This document shows positions 46,296 to 55,875 of a DNA stretch of 64,000 bases, one piece after another. Source of the stretch: Lachnospiraceae bacterium. Its GTDB lineage: Bacteria; Bacillota; Clostridia; Lachnospirales; Lachnospiraceae. Each line of letters begins with the position of its first letter. Position 1 is the stretch's first letter. The position numbers and the translations under genes were made by a program. The notes under the pieces are model-generated. The model did not search any database. It was given only the letters and a program-made list of their open reading frames with translations, and had not been told where the DNA came from. The DNA lies in the NCBI GenBank assembly GCA_015056945.1, contig SVFH01000010.1, positions 1-64,000 on the forward strand, written 5' to 3'.

Positions 46296-49133
46296 TTACG
46301 GTTCACTTCCCGACACAAGCATATCCCGATAATAAACTGCTATTTTTTCTGCACCAAAGGCAGAATAATCATTGGAAAAATTCATTTCGCTCCAATCTTC
46401 TTTTGCCACACGGACCTGAATCGTCCATTCATCACCGGGTTTTATTTCCAGTGCAGAATCAGAGGTAATGGAAAGATTTGTATCTGCATGTTTTCCGCCA
46501 TCGGAAATTGCATGAAATTCTCCCTTCACAGACTCTGTTACAGCCACATAGCCGCTTCCCGAAATTGCCGAATGATCACACCAGAATTGTAATGTCTTAT
46601 CGGAATCCTTGGTAAAATAATAATCCAGTTTCAATTCTGACAGAGAAAGAGCATTCTTGCCTGTATTTTTTATTGTGAAAAATACAGAAATCGTCGAACC
46701 GCTTCCTTGTGAAGACTGATTCTCCACCTTTAATGAAATACCTTCTCCCTCAGTTGTTGCCGCACCTGATTCCGGTTGCTTTACTGATTCCTCCTCTTTC
46801 GGAGTTTCTGACGGTTTGGGCACTTCTGCTTTTTCATTGTTTTTTCCGTCTCCGGAAGGTTCATTGCCGTAAACAAGGATACCGTTTTCATACAATGCCA
46901 TATGAGAAGCCTGCTTCAATGCATTTCCCGATGTTCCTGAAATATCACGGTAAGAATAATCGTTTTCGGGATTCCATTCGGGAGTAGCCGTTATTCTGAA
47001 CTGTACTTCCTTTTTATAGCTATCCTGTCCGCCGGGGTAAATCGGCGTATCTCCAAATGAAATTTCTGCATAATAGATATGCGCTTTCTCATCCCACGGC
47101 AATATACCTGACGCAGTTCCGCCCTGACTGTAATTAGTGGAAAGTTTCACATCTGCAATACTTTTTCCTGCTGCATACAATTCGGATAAATCAATGAAAT
47201 ACCTAAGCGAAACATTTTTCATTGTACGCGCAGGCCACGCGGAACGGTTCATCACATATGCCTTCACTTCCGTATGGTCATTTCCTTGTGTATTGATAGC
47301 TGCTTCGATACAAATCTCATCCTCAGCAGATTCTTCCACCGCGCCGAAGTCCACCAGGGTTTCACCGCCATATTCCCGGTACATTCTGGCAAGTGCTCCG
47401 GTGAAACCGGCATTATAGTCACATGCTACCTCATTATTCACATAATTTGACACTTCATCGTTATAAGCATCATTACTGTCCGGTCCTCCTACCAAAGCAC
47501 CGTATAACGTATGCCGTGCTTTGGCGGGCTCATTCATATTATTTGCATATGAACCCTGTGCGGTTCTGTGGTGCGGATTCACCGGATAAGCATCTCCAAA
47601 ACCGATTTGATACGAAAATCCCGTACTTCCAAGCGCATAATTTACCTGCGCAAGTGCAAAATCAAAATAGATTTCCTTTTTACTTGCCGTACAAACATCC
47701 GTATCGCTGTATACAGCTGCAACAAAAGCAGCAGTTGTCGAATAACGCAACGCTCCCCAGCTGTCTAACCACGCCAGTCCTTTCGGCGTATACGTAATCC
47801 GTTCTCCATTCACTCCTGTTGTCCAATAATCAAGACATTTTTCAACATGTTCTGCAAAAGACCGGTCGTTCGTTTCTTTCGCCAGTAAAAGCGCTGCTCC
47901 GAGAGAAACATCATCCCAGCAATACATCCATTTGTAATCCTTTGCCGTCTGCTCATAAGAAGCCTTCGCTTCCTCAAGATACTTAGTGTCTTCAGTTGCA
48001 AGATAAAGCCACATACCTGCCCATGCCAATTCATCATAAAAACCACTGTGCGAATTATAAAATCCGTTTGCTGCAACGTAGCCTGCATCACTTTTGGTTG
48101 AAAATGCAAACTCATATAATTCCTTTGCATGCTGTAAGCACAATGCCGCATATGCTTTGTCTTCCTTCTCAAAAACAACGGAAGCAGAAGCCAATGCTGC
48201 TGCCGCCTGCGCGGAAACAGCAGACCCCGGATTCGCACGATCTACCTTATAAGACGGACGGTTCATATTCATTACTTCCGCCGGCCCCCACCAGGAATGA
48301 TCTGCCGAACCTTCTCCCACCTGATAGTAAAAAACATCTTTCTCAGGATGGCACTTTATCAGATAGTCATTAATCCATCTGAGCGTATCTAATAAATATG
48401 GCAACTGTCCGCTCTCCTGATAGCTTTCCTTATCTTCATAACAGGACCATGCCAGGGTTGATGCAGTATATGCCATCGGAAGATTAAACTTCACATGATC
48501 TCCCGCATCATACAATCCGCCGGACAAATCAAGTCCTGCATCCTTTCCGTCATCAAGCGCAGAATCACCGCGCCAGTTACAACGTGTTTGCTCGGGCAAA
48601 TCTCCGGAACGCTGCAATTCATAAAACAGAATCGACTTTTGCAAGGCTTCACCGTAATTATATTCTCCCGTTCCCTTTCTTCCTTCATAAGTACTTGCAT
48701 GTTCAGAAAGATTTCCGGTTTGATTAACATGATTTTCTGATTCCTTCTCATCATTTGTGCTTGTTTGTTCCGGCTGATTTGTTTGCGAATCTTCCTCTGA
48801 TACAACCGCCTCCGCTTGTACCGTATTCGCTTCATCCTTCTTGTCTTTTCCGGATTGCACCTGCATATAAACAGTAAAAATCACACCGGCCAATAACAAC
48901 AAAATGATTAACACAATAATAATCTTGGTTTTTGGTTCAAGCTTTGCATATTTAATCGGGTCATTCGAACGAGCCTGTTCCTCTTCCATCAATCTTCGAA
49001 ATTTACTCAATGCCATTTCTTGTGCAATCTGCTCATTCGTCGCACCATTCTTTTTATCTTCCTGCTGTTCTTGCGTTTCTGTTTCCTTACTCTGTTCTAT
49101 TTGTTCTTCAACAGATTCCTTTTCATTTGTCAA
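46296..49133 (-). CDS. Membrane-anchored GH9 endoglucanase with two CBM3-like modules
   Basis: A 945-residue cellulase. An acidic cytoplasmic tail (1-68) is followed by one membrane helix (about 69-91) with the catalytic part outside, a type II anchor instead of a cleaved signal. The GH9 domain (about 157-590) has SGGLYDAGDHVKF (Asp209, Asp212) and the acid Glu568 in NNEVACDYNAGF. A CBM3c-like module (about 603-757) is joined to it, as in processive GH9 enzymes. An Asn/Glu/Pro-rich linker and a second CBM3-like module (about 798-943) follow. The start is TTG, chosen because AGAGG lies 8 nt upstream and no ATG occurs for 39 codons. It is the last gene of the ECF sigma operon. It would keep cellulose hydrolysis at the cell surface, feeding the cellobiose phosphorylase. 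Confidence 0.92.
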   Translation of the reverse strand: MTNEKESVEEQIEQSKETETQEQQEDKKNGATNEQIAQEMALSKFRRLMEEEQARSNDPIKYAKLEPKTKIIIVLIILLLLAGVIFTVYMQVQSGKDKKDEANTVQAEAVVSEEDSQTNQPEQTSTNDEKESENHVNQTGNLSEHASTYEGRKGTGEYNYGEALQKSILFYELQRSGDLPEQTRCNWRGDSALDDGKDAGLDLSGGLYDAGDHVKFNLPMAYTASTLAWSCYEDKESYQESGQLPYLLDTLRWINDYLIKCHPEKDVFYYQVGEGSADHSWWGPAEVMNMNRPSYKVDRANPGSAVSAQAAAALASASVVFEKEDKAYAALCLQHAKELYEFAFSTKSDAGYVAANGFYNSHSGFYDELAWAGMWLYLATEDTKYLEEAKASYEQTAKDYKWMYCWDDVSLGAALLLAKETNDRSFAEHVEKCLDYWTTGVNGERITYTPKGLAWLDSWGALRYSTTAAFVAAVYSDTDVCTASKKEIYFDFALAQVNYALGSTGFSYQIGFGDAYPVNPHHRTAQGSYANNMNEPAKARHTLYGALVGGPDSNDAYNDEVSNYVNNEVACDYNAGFTGALARMYREYGGETLVDFGAVEESAEDEICIEAAINTQGNDHTEVKAYVMNRSAWPARTMKNVSLRYFIDLSELYAAGKSIADVKLSTNYSQGGTASGILPWDEKAHIYYAEISFGDTPIYPGGQDSYKKEVQFRITATPEWNPENDYSYRDISGTSGNALKQASHMALYENGILVYGNEPSGDGKNNEKAEVPKPSETPKEEESVKQPESGAATTEGEGISLKVENQSSQGSGSTISVFFTIKNTGKNALSLSELKLDYYFTKDSDKTLQFWCDHSAISGSGYVAVTESVKGEFHAISDGGKHADTNLSITSDSALEIKPGDEWTIQVRVAKEDWSEMNFSNDYSAFGAEKIAVYYRDMLVSGSEP

Positions 49134-49153
49134 AGTAAGTTTCCTCTCTTTAC

Positions 49154-52138
49154 TTATTCTCTTTCTTTCAGTCCGTTTAATAACGCTTTGGTATCAAGAC
49201 GATTATTTGCCGGGGCCGAACTTTCTTTTGTCGTTGTTTTGGTTTCCTTTTTCGGCTCTTCATTACGTTTCCAAACTTTCACCTGTGTCGCGTTCTTCTC
49301 CTTCACTGCCGCAACAGTTGCTGCTTTTGGGGTTGTTGACGTTGTCTTAGCTGCTTCAGGCGTATTGCCCTTTTGCACAGGCTTTGCAACCGGCGTCTGT
49401 TGTTTTGGTTTCGCCGTCTGCGTCGTTGTCTGCGGCATAACCGCCTCTTTCTTTAAGCCTGAAAGTTGTGAAACATAAGAGGGCTGTTCTGCAACAGGCT
49501 GTTTGTCCGCTTTTTTCTTTTTGTGCTTTTCGGGGGACTGTTCTTGCACAACGCTTTCTTTCTTCTTTCTCGTTCCCGCCATTGCAAATATTTTGGTCCA
49601 GTCAATATGGAATCGTCTGAATGCAATATCCACAAGGAAAAATAACGTTGCCAGCACAAGGAGCGGCGTTGCCAGATTCCATCTGCTCTTCACATGCTCC
49701 GGCTGTGTAGCAAATACTTGCGCGGCTTCTTCAACAAATACACCTCCAACCGACGCAATATACTCCTCTAACAGTGTATTATCCGGATAAAAACGATATT
49801 CCATGGAATACTGCATAATTGCCGCAGTATTCGTACTGCTTACAATTTCTCCTCCATCCAGTTGTTTAACATTGATTGTATATATTCCCGTCTTATCCGT
49901 AGGAATCTCCACCTCATATTCGCCGGGTTTCAGAGGATCAAGCTCTACATCATAAGACTGACCCGCATCATCATAAATCGTCGCAGTAACCTCTGTATTT
50001 CCGTCATACTTTTCTGTTTTATATTTAATTGTTGCATGACTGCCATTTTGAACAACCTCTGTAAAAGTACCATCCATTGTCATATCTGTGGTAAGATACT
50101 CAATAATATTGTGCCACAATAACGGAGTATTTTCCCAACCGGAATAATTTGATGACCATTCGCCGGTTACATCAGAAGTCCATGCAACCGATTTGCCAAG
50201 TCCATACTGCCAGTAGGCAAGAATCGGATCTCCGCTCGGGCTTTGCAACACTTCAATCGAACGTTCCTTAGGGGTTGTGGCAACATATCCTAAAAGGTTC
50301 GGCAAACCGTCTGCCGCAACATCACGGATAATCACATCATTCGCCGTTACAACCGGCGTAAATTCTTCATTTACAAGATATGTATTGGAAGAAAGGAATA
50401 CTTCCTGTGCAAAAATTCTGGGAATATCAGAATTAATATCCGTCATATAACTTCTTCCATTACAGGATTCAGCAAGATACTCCATCAAAGAAGTATTGCA
50501 TCCGGTGCCGACAGCAACAGTGGAAAGTGTAATTCCGGCCCTGTTAATCTGCTCAATCAACTCATCATAGTCAGAATTCGACATACCATCCTGTCCGTCT
50601 GTAAGCAGCAGAATATGTTTCACCATTGCATCGCACGCTGTGACATCCGTAGCAGCCTCCAAAAGCGCAGGATAAATTGAAGTTCCGCCATCTATTCCAA
50701 TCGTAAAAATGCTTTGCGAAATTGCATCTTTATCCGTTGCCAGCTGCAAAGGTACCACTTTATCAAAATTATCATCAAAAGACATGACCCCGATATAATC
50801 CGATTCCCTGACATTTTCTACCGCTGCATTTGCAGCCTCTTTAGCCAAATCAAGATTCGTGATAAAGCCATTGCCGTCACTCATACTGCCCGACTGGTCA
50901 ATCACCAGCTGCATTGCCATAACCGGAACTTCGTTTTCCCCCTGCAATTCCATATATACGGGCAATACTTCTTCAATCGGCGTATCCCTGTAATTACCGA
51001 GTGCGAAACTGTTTTTTCCTCCTGTAGCAACAAATCCGCCGCCATAGTTTTTCACATAATCCTTCAGATGTTCCGTAAACCCTTCTCTTAAATCATCTGC
51101 ATACACATCGATAAAAATAATACCGCCGTACTCCATGAAATCTGACATCGTATTCGGCACGGTAGAGGGTGCTACCACATCATATAATTTACCCATACTG
51201 TTCAAAATATGCTTCAGTTCCTCTGCATTTCCGGCTTCTCCTTCTACAATCAAGAGCGGTTGCGCCACTTCAATACTGGTAAAAGAAGAAAACTCATTGT
51301 TTACGGAAACCGTATCCGAAAGAGCATCTACAGTAACACGATAAGTCTTAAGACCTTCATCTGTCTGTGTATCCTTAAAAACAAATCTGTTTGTTCCTTT
51401 TTGTAAATTAACCTGCTGCTGTCCTTTCAGGGTTCTTCCCGAATACAGACTTACGGTTGCGGAACAGGCAACATTACTTTCTACTTCGACATTAATGTTG
51501 AAATTCTCTCCGACACCAACTTCCTTCGGAATATTCATATCACTGACATACACTTCAGAAGCATTGTTTTCAGCCAGTTTAAGCACCTGGAAATCACATC
51601 CGGATGCGACAACATTTGCTGCCGTTTTACGCAAATCACCTTCATTTTCATTACCATCTGTAATCAAAACAATTCTTTTTGCACTTTCTTCAGGTAACTC
51701 AGCAAGCGCGATTTTAACAGCTTCTTCAAGGTCGGTCGCTTCCCTCGGAACATCCGTCTGAAACTCAGTAAACGAAAGCTCTCTGTCTACATATTGTTCC
51801 ACTCTCGGAGCTTTACCAAAAGCAATTACACCGATATAATCTCTCTTCCCTTTTTGTTTAACCGCTTCATTTACAAATCTGATTGCTTCGCTGCGTTGCT
51901 CTTTCACACTATCGGAAACATCCACAAGAAAAATGGTAGTGACATTTTTACCTACCCATTTAACGGACAACTGACTAAGTGCAAGAATAAGCATAATTGC
52001 AAGAATACTTCTGACAATAACGGTTCCGATTGCAGCTCTTTTATTTTGCACCAGCATAAAACGCATCGATATGATTAACAGAATAATTACCGCAGGAATC
52101 AGCAAAAGATACCACGGGTTTTCAAATGTAATATTCAT
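49154..52138 (-). CDS. Large membrane protein with two vWA domains and a GATase1-like domain
   Basis: A 994-residue envelope protein, BatA-like at the N-terminus. Two membrane helices (about 9-28, 40-56) precede a vWA domain with an intact MIDAS (Asp73-x-Ser75-x-Ser77, Thr135, Asp161). A beta-rich region, a GATase1-like Rossmann segment (about 292-400) and a second vWA with another complete MIDAS (Asp414-x-Ser416-x-Ser418, Thr486, Asp514) follow, then an Ig-like beta domain, a membrane helix near 840-862 and a cytoplasmic Lys/Ala/Thr-rich tail of about 120 residues. vWA partners of MoxR ATPases bind clients through metal sites. GGAGGAATAAG precedes the ATG. The gene lies between a second vWA gene and the cellulase. 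Confidence 0.85.
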   Translation of the reverse strand: MNITFENPWYLLLIPAVIILLIISMRFMLVQNKRAAIGTVIVRSILAIMLILALSQLSVKWVGKNVTTIFLVDVSDSVKEQRSEAIRFVNEAVKQKGKRDYIGVIAFGKAPRVEQYVDRELSFTEFQTDVPREATDLEEAVKIALAELPEESAKRIVLITDGNENEGDLRKTAANVVASGCDFQVLKLAENNASEVYVSDMNIPKEVGVGENFNINVEVESNVACSATVSLYSGRTLKGQQQVNLQKGTNRFVFKDTQTDEGLKTYRVTVDALSDTVSVNNEFSSFTSIEVAQPLLIVEGEAGNAEELKHILNSMGKLYDVVAPSTVPNTMSDFMEYGGIIFIDVYADDLREGFTEHLKDYVKNYGGGFVATGGKNSFALGNYRDTPIEEVLPVYMELQGENEVPVMAMQLVIDQSGSMSDGNGFITNLDLAKEAANAAVENVRESDYIGVMSFDDNFDKVVPLQLATDKDAISQSIFTIGIDGGTSIYPALLEAATDVTACDAMVKHILLLTDGQDGMSNSDYDELIEQINRAGITLSTVAVGTGCNTSLMEYLAESCNGRSYMTDINSDIPRIFAQEVFLSSNTYLVNEEFTPVVTANDVIIRDVAADGLPNLLGYVATTPKERSIEVLQSPSGDPILAYWQYGLGKSVAWTSDVTGEWSSNYSGWENTPLLWHNIIEYLTTDMTMDGTFTEVVQNGSHATIKYKTEKYDGNTEVTATIYDDAGQSYDVELDPLKPGEYEVEIPTDKTGIYTINVKQLDGGEIVSSTNTAAIMQYSMEYRFYPDNTLLEEYIASVGGVFVEEAAQVFATQPEHVKSRWNLATPLLVLATLFFLVDIAFRRFHIDWTKIFAMAGTRKKKESVVQEQSPEKHKKKKADKQPVAEQPSYVSQLSGLKKEAVMPQTTTQTAKPKQQTPVAKPVQKGNTPEAAKTTSTTPKAATVAAVKEKNATQVKVWKRNEEPKKETKTTTKESSAPANNRLDTKALLNGLKERE

Positions 52139-52158
52139 CTTATTCCTCCAGCCTTCCC

Positions 52159-53961
52159 CTATTTACGAAGGTATGCAATCCACTCTACTCCCAAGAATAA
52201 AAGGGTTATCAGGATAATAATATTTCTCAAATTCAACACACCGCTTACCGAGGTTTTTACCATATCCTCTCCCTCAGACATTGCTGTCGGTATCTGGGAT
52301 ACACTGCTTTCCGTTCCCGGAAAATTCACGGCAAATGCCTCCTGCAGCATTCCTTTTCCCGTGTTCTGTCTGACATGGTAGATTCCTGTCTGCGCGGTAT
52401 CCGCAAATCCCCAATGAAAATCACGTAACTCCTGCTCCTTGCCATCCGGCAACACAACTACGGGAAGTGACTCGTTCATTTTACCGAAAATATTAACGGA
52501 ATCACCCGGATAATACTTGCCGCCCTCCACAAGACTTTGTCTTGAAGTCGCATTCAGCATATTATAAACCAGCACCGGGAATTCTGTTTTGAGAGGAAGA
52601 TCAGAATTATGCAAATCAAATCCCAAAACGCAAACATTCCTTTTCTCATATTCTCCTGCAAATGCAACCGTATGGGTACCTGTTTGAAAAACGGCATCTG
52701 CCCAGTCCGGCACCTGATATGCATACGTATCGCTTACGCCAAAATTTAAATCCTCCAGATACTGTGTCATCTCATGTTCCTTGGGTTCTACCAATACGCC
52801 CTGCAAAAGAGCATCAAACGCAAACAATTCCGTCTCTTTTATATTCATAAAAATCATGCTTCCCTGTTCCGGTAAAACATCGGGAACCATACCATCAAAA
52901 ATATATACGTCATATTCCTGTTTCTTAAAATCATCAAAAGACAAAATATCATTTGATTTTGTCACATTAATTCCCTGTAAAATTCCCATTGCCTTTTCAA
53001 GATAAAGATTGGCTTCCGTCATAAAAAGAACTTCTGTCACATTATCCTCTTCGAGTACATCATACGCAATATTATCACCCGGTAAAGAATCTTTCGAAGA
53101 CAATTCAACCGATACTGTTCTTCCCTGATAATTGAAATCATCGAAATATACAATCTGACTGTCTCCTGCCGGTACGGCTACAGACAATATCTGTAACAGT
53201 GTATCATTACCGTATAAATTCACATCCACCACAACGTCTTTGGTTCCGTAGTTGCAGATTTTGGAAAGAATAACAAGCTTGCCTTCATTGTATCCATGAC
53301 TGACATAGTCAATTCCGACATTTTCCGTTACACTATATAAATCAACAATATATCCCGTAATCTCTTCCATGGACGCATATGTATCCGTAAAACAAACCGT
53401 TTCAACACTTTTCCACTGGGTTTGCATCGTACGCACCATTTCAAGTCCGGCATGTGCATCTCCGGGATTTGCCGTCTGCGGAATCGAACGAATTTTTTCA
53501 ATTGCCTGATTTTTATTATCTCCGTTACTGTATAAAAGAGTTCCGTCTACAGAAGAAGCAATTACCGTAATTCCGGTTCCGGAACGAAGATCTTTGACAT
53601 AAGCAACCGCTTCCTCAATCGCCACATCCAGACGTGTTTTATCACCTTCATAGATTGTACTCATTCCGGCACTGTTATCAATCACGATTACTGCATGGTC
53701 TGCGCCGACTCCGCCTTTCAGAAAGAAAGGGGAACATATTGCAAAAATCAAAATACATAACGTAATAATCTGTAAAATCAGTAGCCAGTTCTTTTTCAGT
53801 TTTTCCCATGGGGTATTCGCTTCTGCGTTCTGATACATTTCGTTCCACAAAAAAAGCGACGATACCGGGCGTTCAACTGCCCGCTGTTTCAGTAAATACA
53901 TGATAATAATCACCGGAATCAGCACAAGCAGAAACAACGGCCATAAATATGTTAATTTCAT
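52159..53961 (-). CDS. BatA-like vWA membrane protein
   Basis: A 600-residue envelope protein. Helices at about 5-23 and 60-80 flank a segment rich in basic residues (BatA N-terminal domain). A vWA-like domain follows, whose metal motif reads Asp95-x-Ser97-x-Gly99, so the third MIDAS residue differs from the classic Ser. A long beta-rich extracytoplasmic region and a C-terminal helix (NIIILITLLFLGVEWIAYL) complete the protein. It pairs with the larger vWA protein downstream as BatA does with BatB in MoxR clusters. AAGGAG precedes the start. The 15-bp spacing from the DUF58 gene shows co-transcription. Confidence 0.85.
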   Translation of the reverse strand: MKLTYLWPLFLLVLIPVIIIMYLLKQRAVERPVSSLFLWNEMYQNAEANTPWEKLKKNWLLILQIITLCILIFAICSPFFLKGGVGADHAVIVIDNSAGMSTIYEGDKTRLDVAIEEAVAYVKDLRSGTGITVIASSVDGTLLYSNGDNKNQAIEKIRSIPQTANPGDAHAGLEMVRTMQTQWKSVETVCFTDTYASMEEITGYIVDLYSVTENVGIDYVSHGYNEGKLVILSKICNYGTKDVVVDVNLYGNDTLLQILSVAVPAGDSQIVYFDDFNYQGRTVSVELSSKDSLPGDNIAYDVLEEDNVTEVLFMTEANLYLEKAMGILQGINVTKSNDILSFDDFKKQEYDVYIFDGMVPDVLPEQGSMIFMNIKETELFAFDALLQGVLVEPKEHEMTQYLEDLNFGVSDTYAYQVPDWADAVFQTGTHTVAFAGEYEKRNVCVLGFDLHNSDLPLKTEFPVLVYNMLNATSRQSLVEGGKYYPGDSVNIFGKMNESLPVVVLPDGKEQELRDFHWGFADTAQTGIYHVRQNTGKGMLQEAFAVNFPGTESSVSQIPTAMSEGEDMVKTSVSGVLNLRNIIILITLLFLGVEWIAYLRK

Positions 53962-53976
53962 TGTTAACTCCTTACA

Positions 53977-54846
53977 TTATACCTGTCGTGATATCCGGGA
54001 CAAAGAATGGAAAAACAAGGAATCCAGACTGTCCGCTGAAGAAACCGGTATATATGTTACCGCATATTTTTTACACAACACTTCAATATTCCGAATGAAA
54101 TTCTTATAACTGTTTTTATAAGCTTTCATCATGGAAGAACTCATTGTCATACGCATTTCAGAACTGTTTTCACTATCCACAAGAAGAACCGTTCCGTCAA
54201 AGGAGGGCTTAATCTCTTCCGGTGCAAGAACATGAATAAAAACAATATCCTGATTTTTATATTTCATATATTTAAAAATATCTTCCAGATTCTCTGTATA
54301 TCCATCAGAAAGCAACACGCTCATTCCGCGCCTGTTTAACTGCTTCTGCTGCATTGAGCGATAAAGTGCGGCCTCTCCGTCAAAAGAAACCTTTTCAAGC
54401 ATCTCCGTAATTTTGGGAAATGCCTGTCTTCCCGCATATCCTTTGCTTTCCGTCAACCCATCCTTGCCAAGGTAGTTAATATATACCCTGTCAGAATTAT
54501 CAAGAATCACATAGGAAAGTGCCGCCATAATACGAAGAGCTGCCACAGACTTATTCGCTTCTCCGAAATCCATGGATTTACTGGTATCCAAAAAAAGATT
54601 AAAAATACCTTCCTTTTCTTCCATGAATAATTTCACATAAAGCTTATCAAACCTGCCGTAAGCATTCCAATCTATTCTACGGAAATCATCGCCCAAACGA
54701 TATTCCCGGAAATCAGAAAACTCAACGGAATTTCCTTTAGCATTTGATTTACGGCCACCGCTCATTCCGCTCGCCAGATGCATGGCTATGGACATACGTA
54801 ACTTATGGAGTTTGGAATAAAATTCACTGTCAAAAATTTTTTCCAT
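53977..54846 (-). CDS. DUF58 domain protein
   Basis: A 289-residue protein with the DUF58 hallmark FREYRLGDDFRRIDWNAYGR followed by a vWA-like fold (LFLDTSKSMDFG, a variant MIDAS). No membrane segment is seen, so it is probably cytoplasmic or membrane-associated. DUF58 genes almost always lie beside MoxR ATPases, as here: the MoxR stop is 15 bp upstream. A GGGTGG ribosome site precedes the ATG. Its biochemical role is unknown; it may link the ATPase to the vWA proteins. Confidence 0.92.
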   Translation of the reverse strand: MEKIFDSEFYSKLHKLRMSIAMHLASGMSGGRKSNAKGNSVEFSDFREYRLGDDFRRIDWNAYGRFDKLYVKLFMEEKEGIFNLFLDTSKSMDFGEANKSVAALRIMAALSYVILDNSDRVYINYLGKDGLTESKGYAGRQAFPKITEMLEKVSFDGEAALYRSMQQKQLNRRGMSVLLSDGYTENLEDIFKYMKYKNQDIVFIHVLAPEEIKPSFDGTVLLVDSENSSEMRMTMSSSMMKAYKNSYKNFIRNIEVLCKKYAVTYIPVSSADSLDSLFFHSLSRISRQV

Positions 54847-54861
54847 CTGAAAATTCCACCC

Positions 54862-55842
54862 TTATATCTTAATTGTAGAAATAATCTCTTTGACAATTGC
54901 ATCCGCATCCATTCCGTCTGCTAAGGCCTCGAAACTAAGAACAAGACGATGACGCAATGCCGGCAGCGCTACACTCTTAATATCATCAAAGGATACGTTG
55001 AAACGACCTTCCATTAATGCTTTGGCACGCGCAGTCTGATAAATAGCTTGTGCCGCTCTCGGGCTTGCGCCGCAGGTTACATATTTTTTCACATAGTCAC
55101 TTGCACCCTCAACCTCAGGATGAGTTGCTACCACAAGCTTAAGTGCAAACTCAGCTACTGAATCCGTCATGGGAATATCTCTTACAACAGAACGAATTCT
55201 TATAATTTCTTCTCCGTTTAATATCGGATTAATCTGTACCTGCTGATTGGTTACTGTTATATTCATGATTTCCTTTAACTCTTCAAGTGACGGAAAATCA
55301 ACTTTAATCTTAAAAAGAAAACGGTCAAGCTGTGCTTCCGGCAGCGGATAGGTTCCTTCATTTTCAATCGGGTTCTGTGTTGCCAGTACCATAAAAGGCT
55401 CGTCCAAACAGTACGTTTCCGTACCAACCGTTACAGTATGCTCCTGCATCGCTTCCAAAAGTGCCGACTGAGTCTTGGGTGTCGCACGGTTAATTTCGTC
55501 TGCCAGCAACAGATTTGCAAATACGGGACCTTTCTGGAAACGGAATACATTCTTTCCGTCTTCTTTTACAATCAAATTGGTACCTGTTACGTCAGCAGGC
55601 ATAAGGTCCGGTGTGAACTGGATTCTTGAAAAATCCATCGCACAAACGCAGGCAATAGTTTTTACCAACTGCGTTTTACCAAGTCCCGGCACACCTTCCA
55701 ATAAAACATTACCCCCCGAAAACATTGCAAGAAGCACCTGTCGGATTACTTCCTTTTGTCCAATGATTCCTTTCCCGATTTCAGCTTCTGCCATGTTAAT
55801 TCTGTTTATAATTTCCAATAATTCGTTTTCATTCTGAACCAT
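54862..55842 (-). CDS. MoxR family AAA+ ATPase
   Basis: A 326-residue AAA+ ATPase of normal MoxR size. Walker A is LEGVPGLGKTQLVKT, Walker B is LLADEINRATPKTQSALLEA, sensor 1 is in FMVLATQNPIENEGTYPLPE, and an arginine finger lies in AQLDRFLFKI. MoxR proteins act as chaperone-like motors that mature metal- or cofactor-containing complexes together with vWA partners. It lies in the conserved MoxR-DUF58-vWA order. AAGGAG precedes the ATG, 33 bp after the repeat protein gene. Confidence 0.94.
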   Translation of the reverse strand: MVQNENELLEIINRINMAEAEIGKGIIGQKEVIRQVLLAMFSGGNVLLEGVPGLGKTQLVKTIACVCAMDFSRIQFTPDLMPADVTGTNLIVKEDGKNVFRFQKGPVFANLLLADEINRATPKTQSALLEAMQEHTVTVGTETYCLDEPFMVLATQNPIENEGTYPLPEAQLDRFLFKIKVDFPSLEELKEIMNITVTNQQVQINPILNGEEIIRIRSVVRDIPMTDSVAEFALKLVVATHPEVEGASDYVKKYVTCGASPRAAQAIYQTARAKALMEGRFNVSFDDIKSVALPALRHRLVLSFEALADGMDADAIVKEIISTIKI

Positions 55843-55875
55843 TTCTATTCTCCTTCTCTTCCGATTCTTTGAAGC

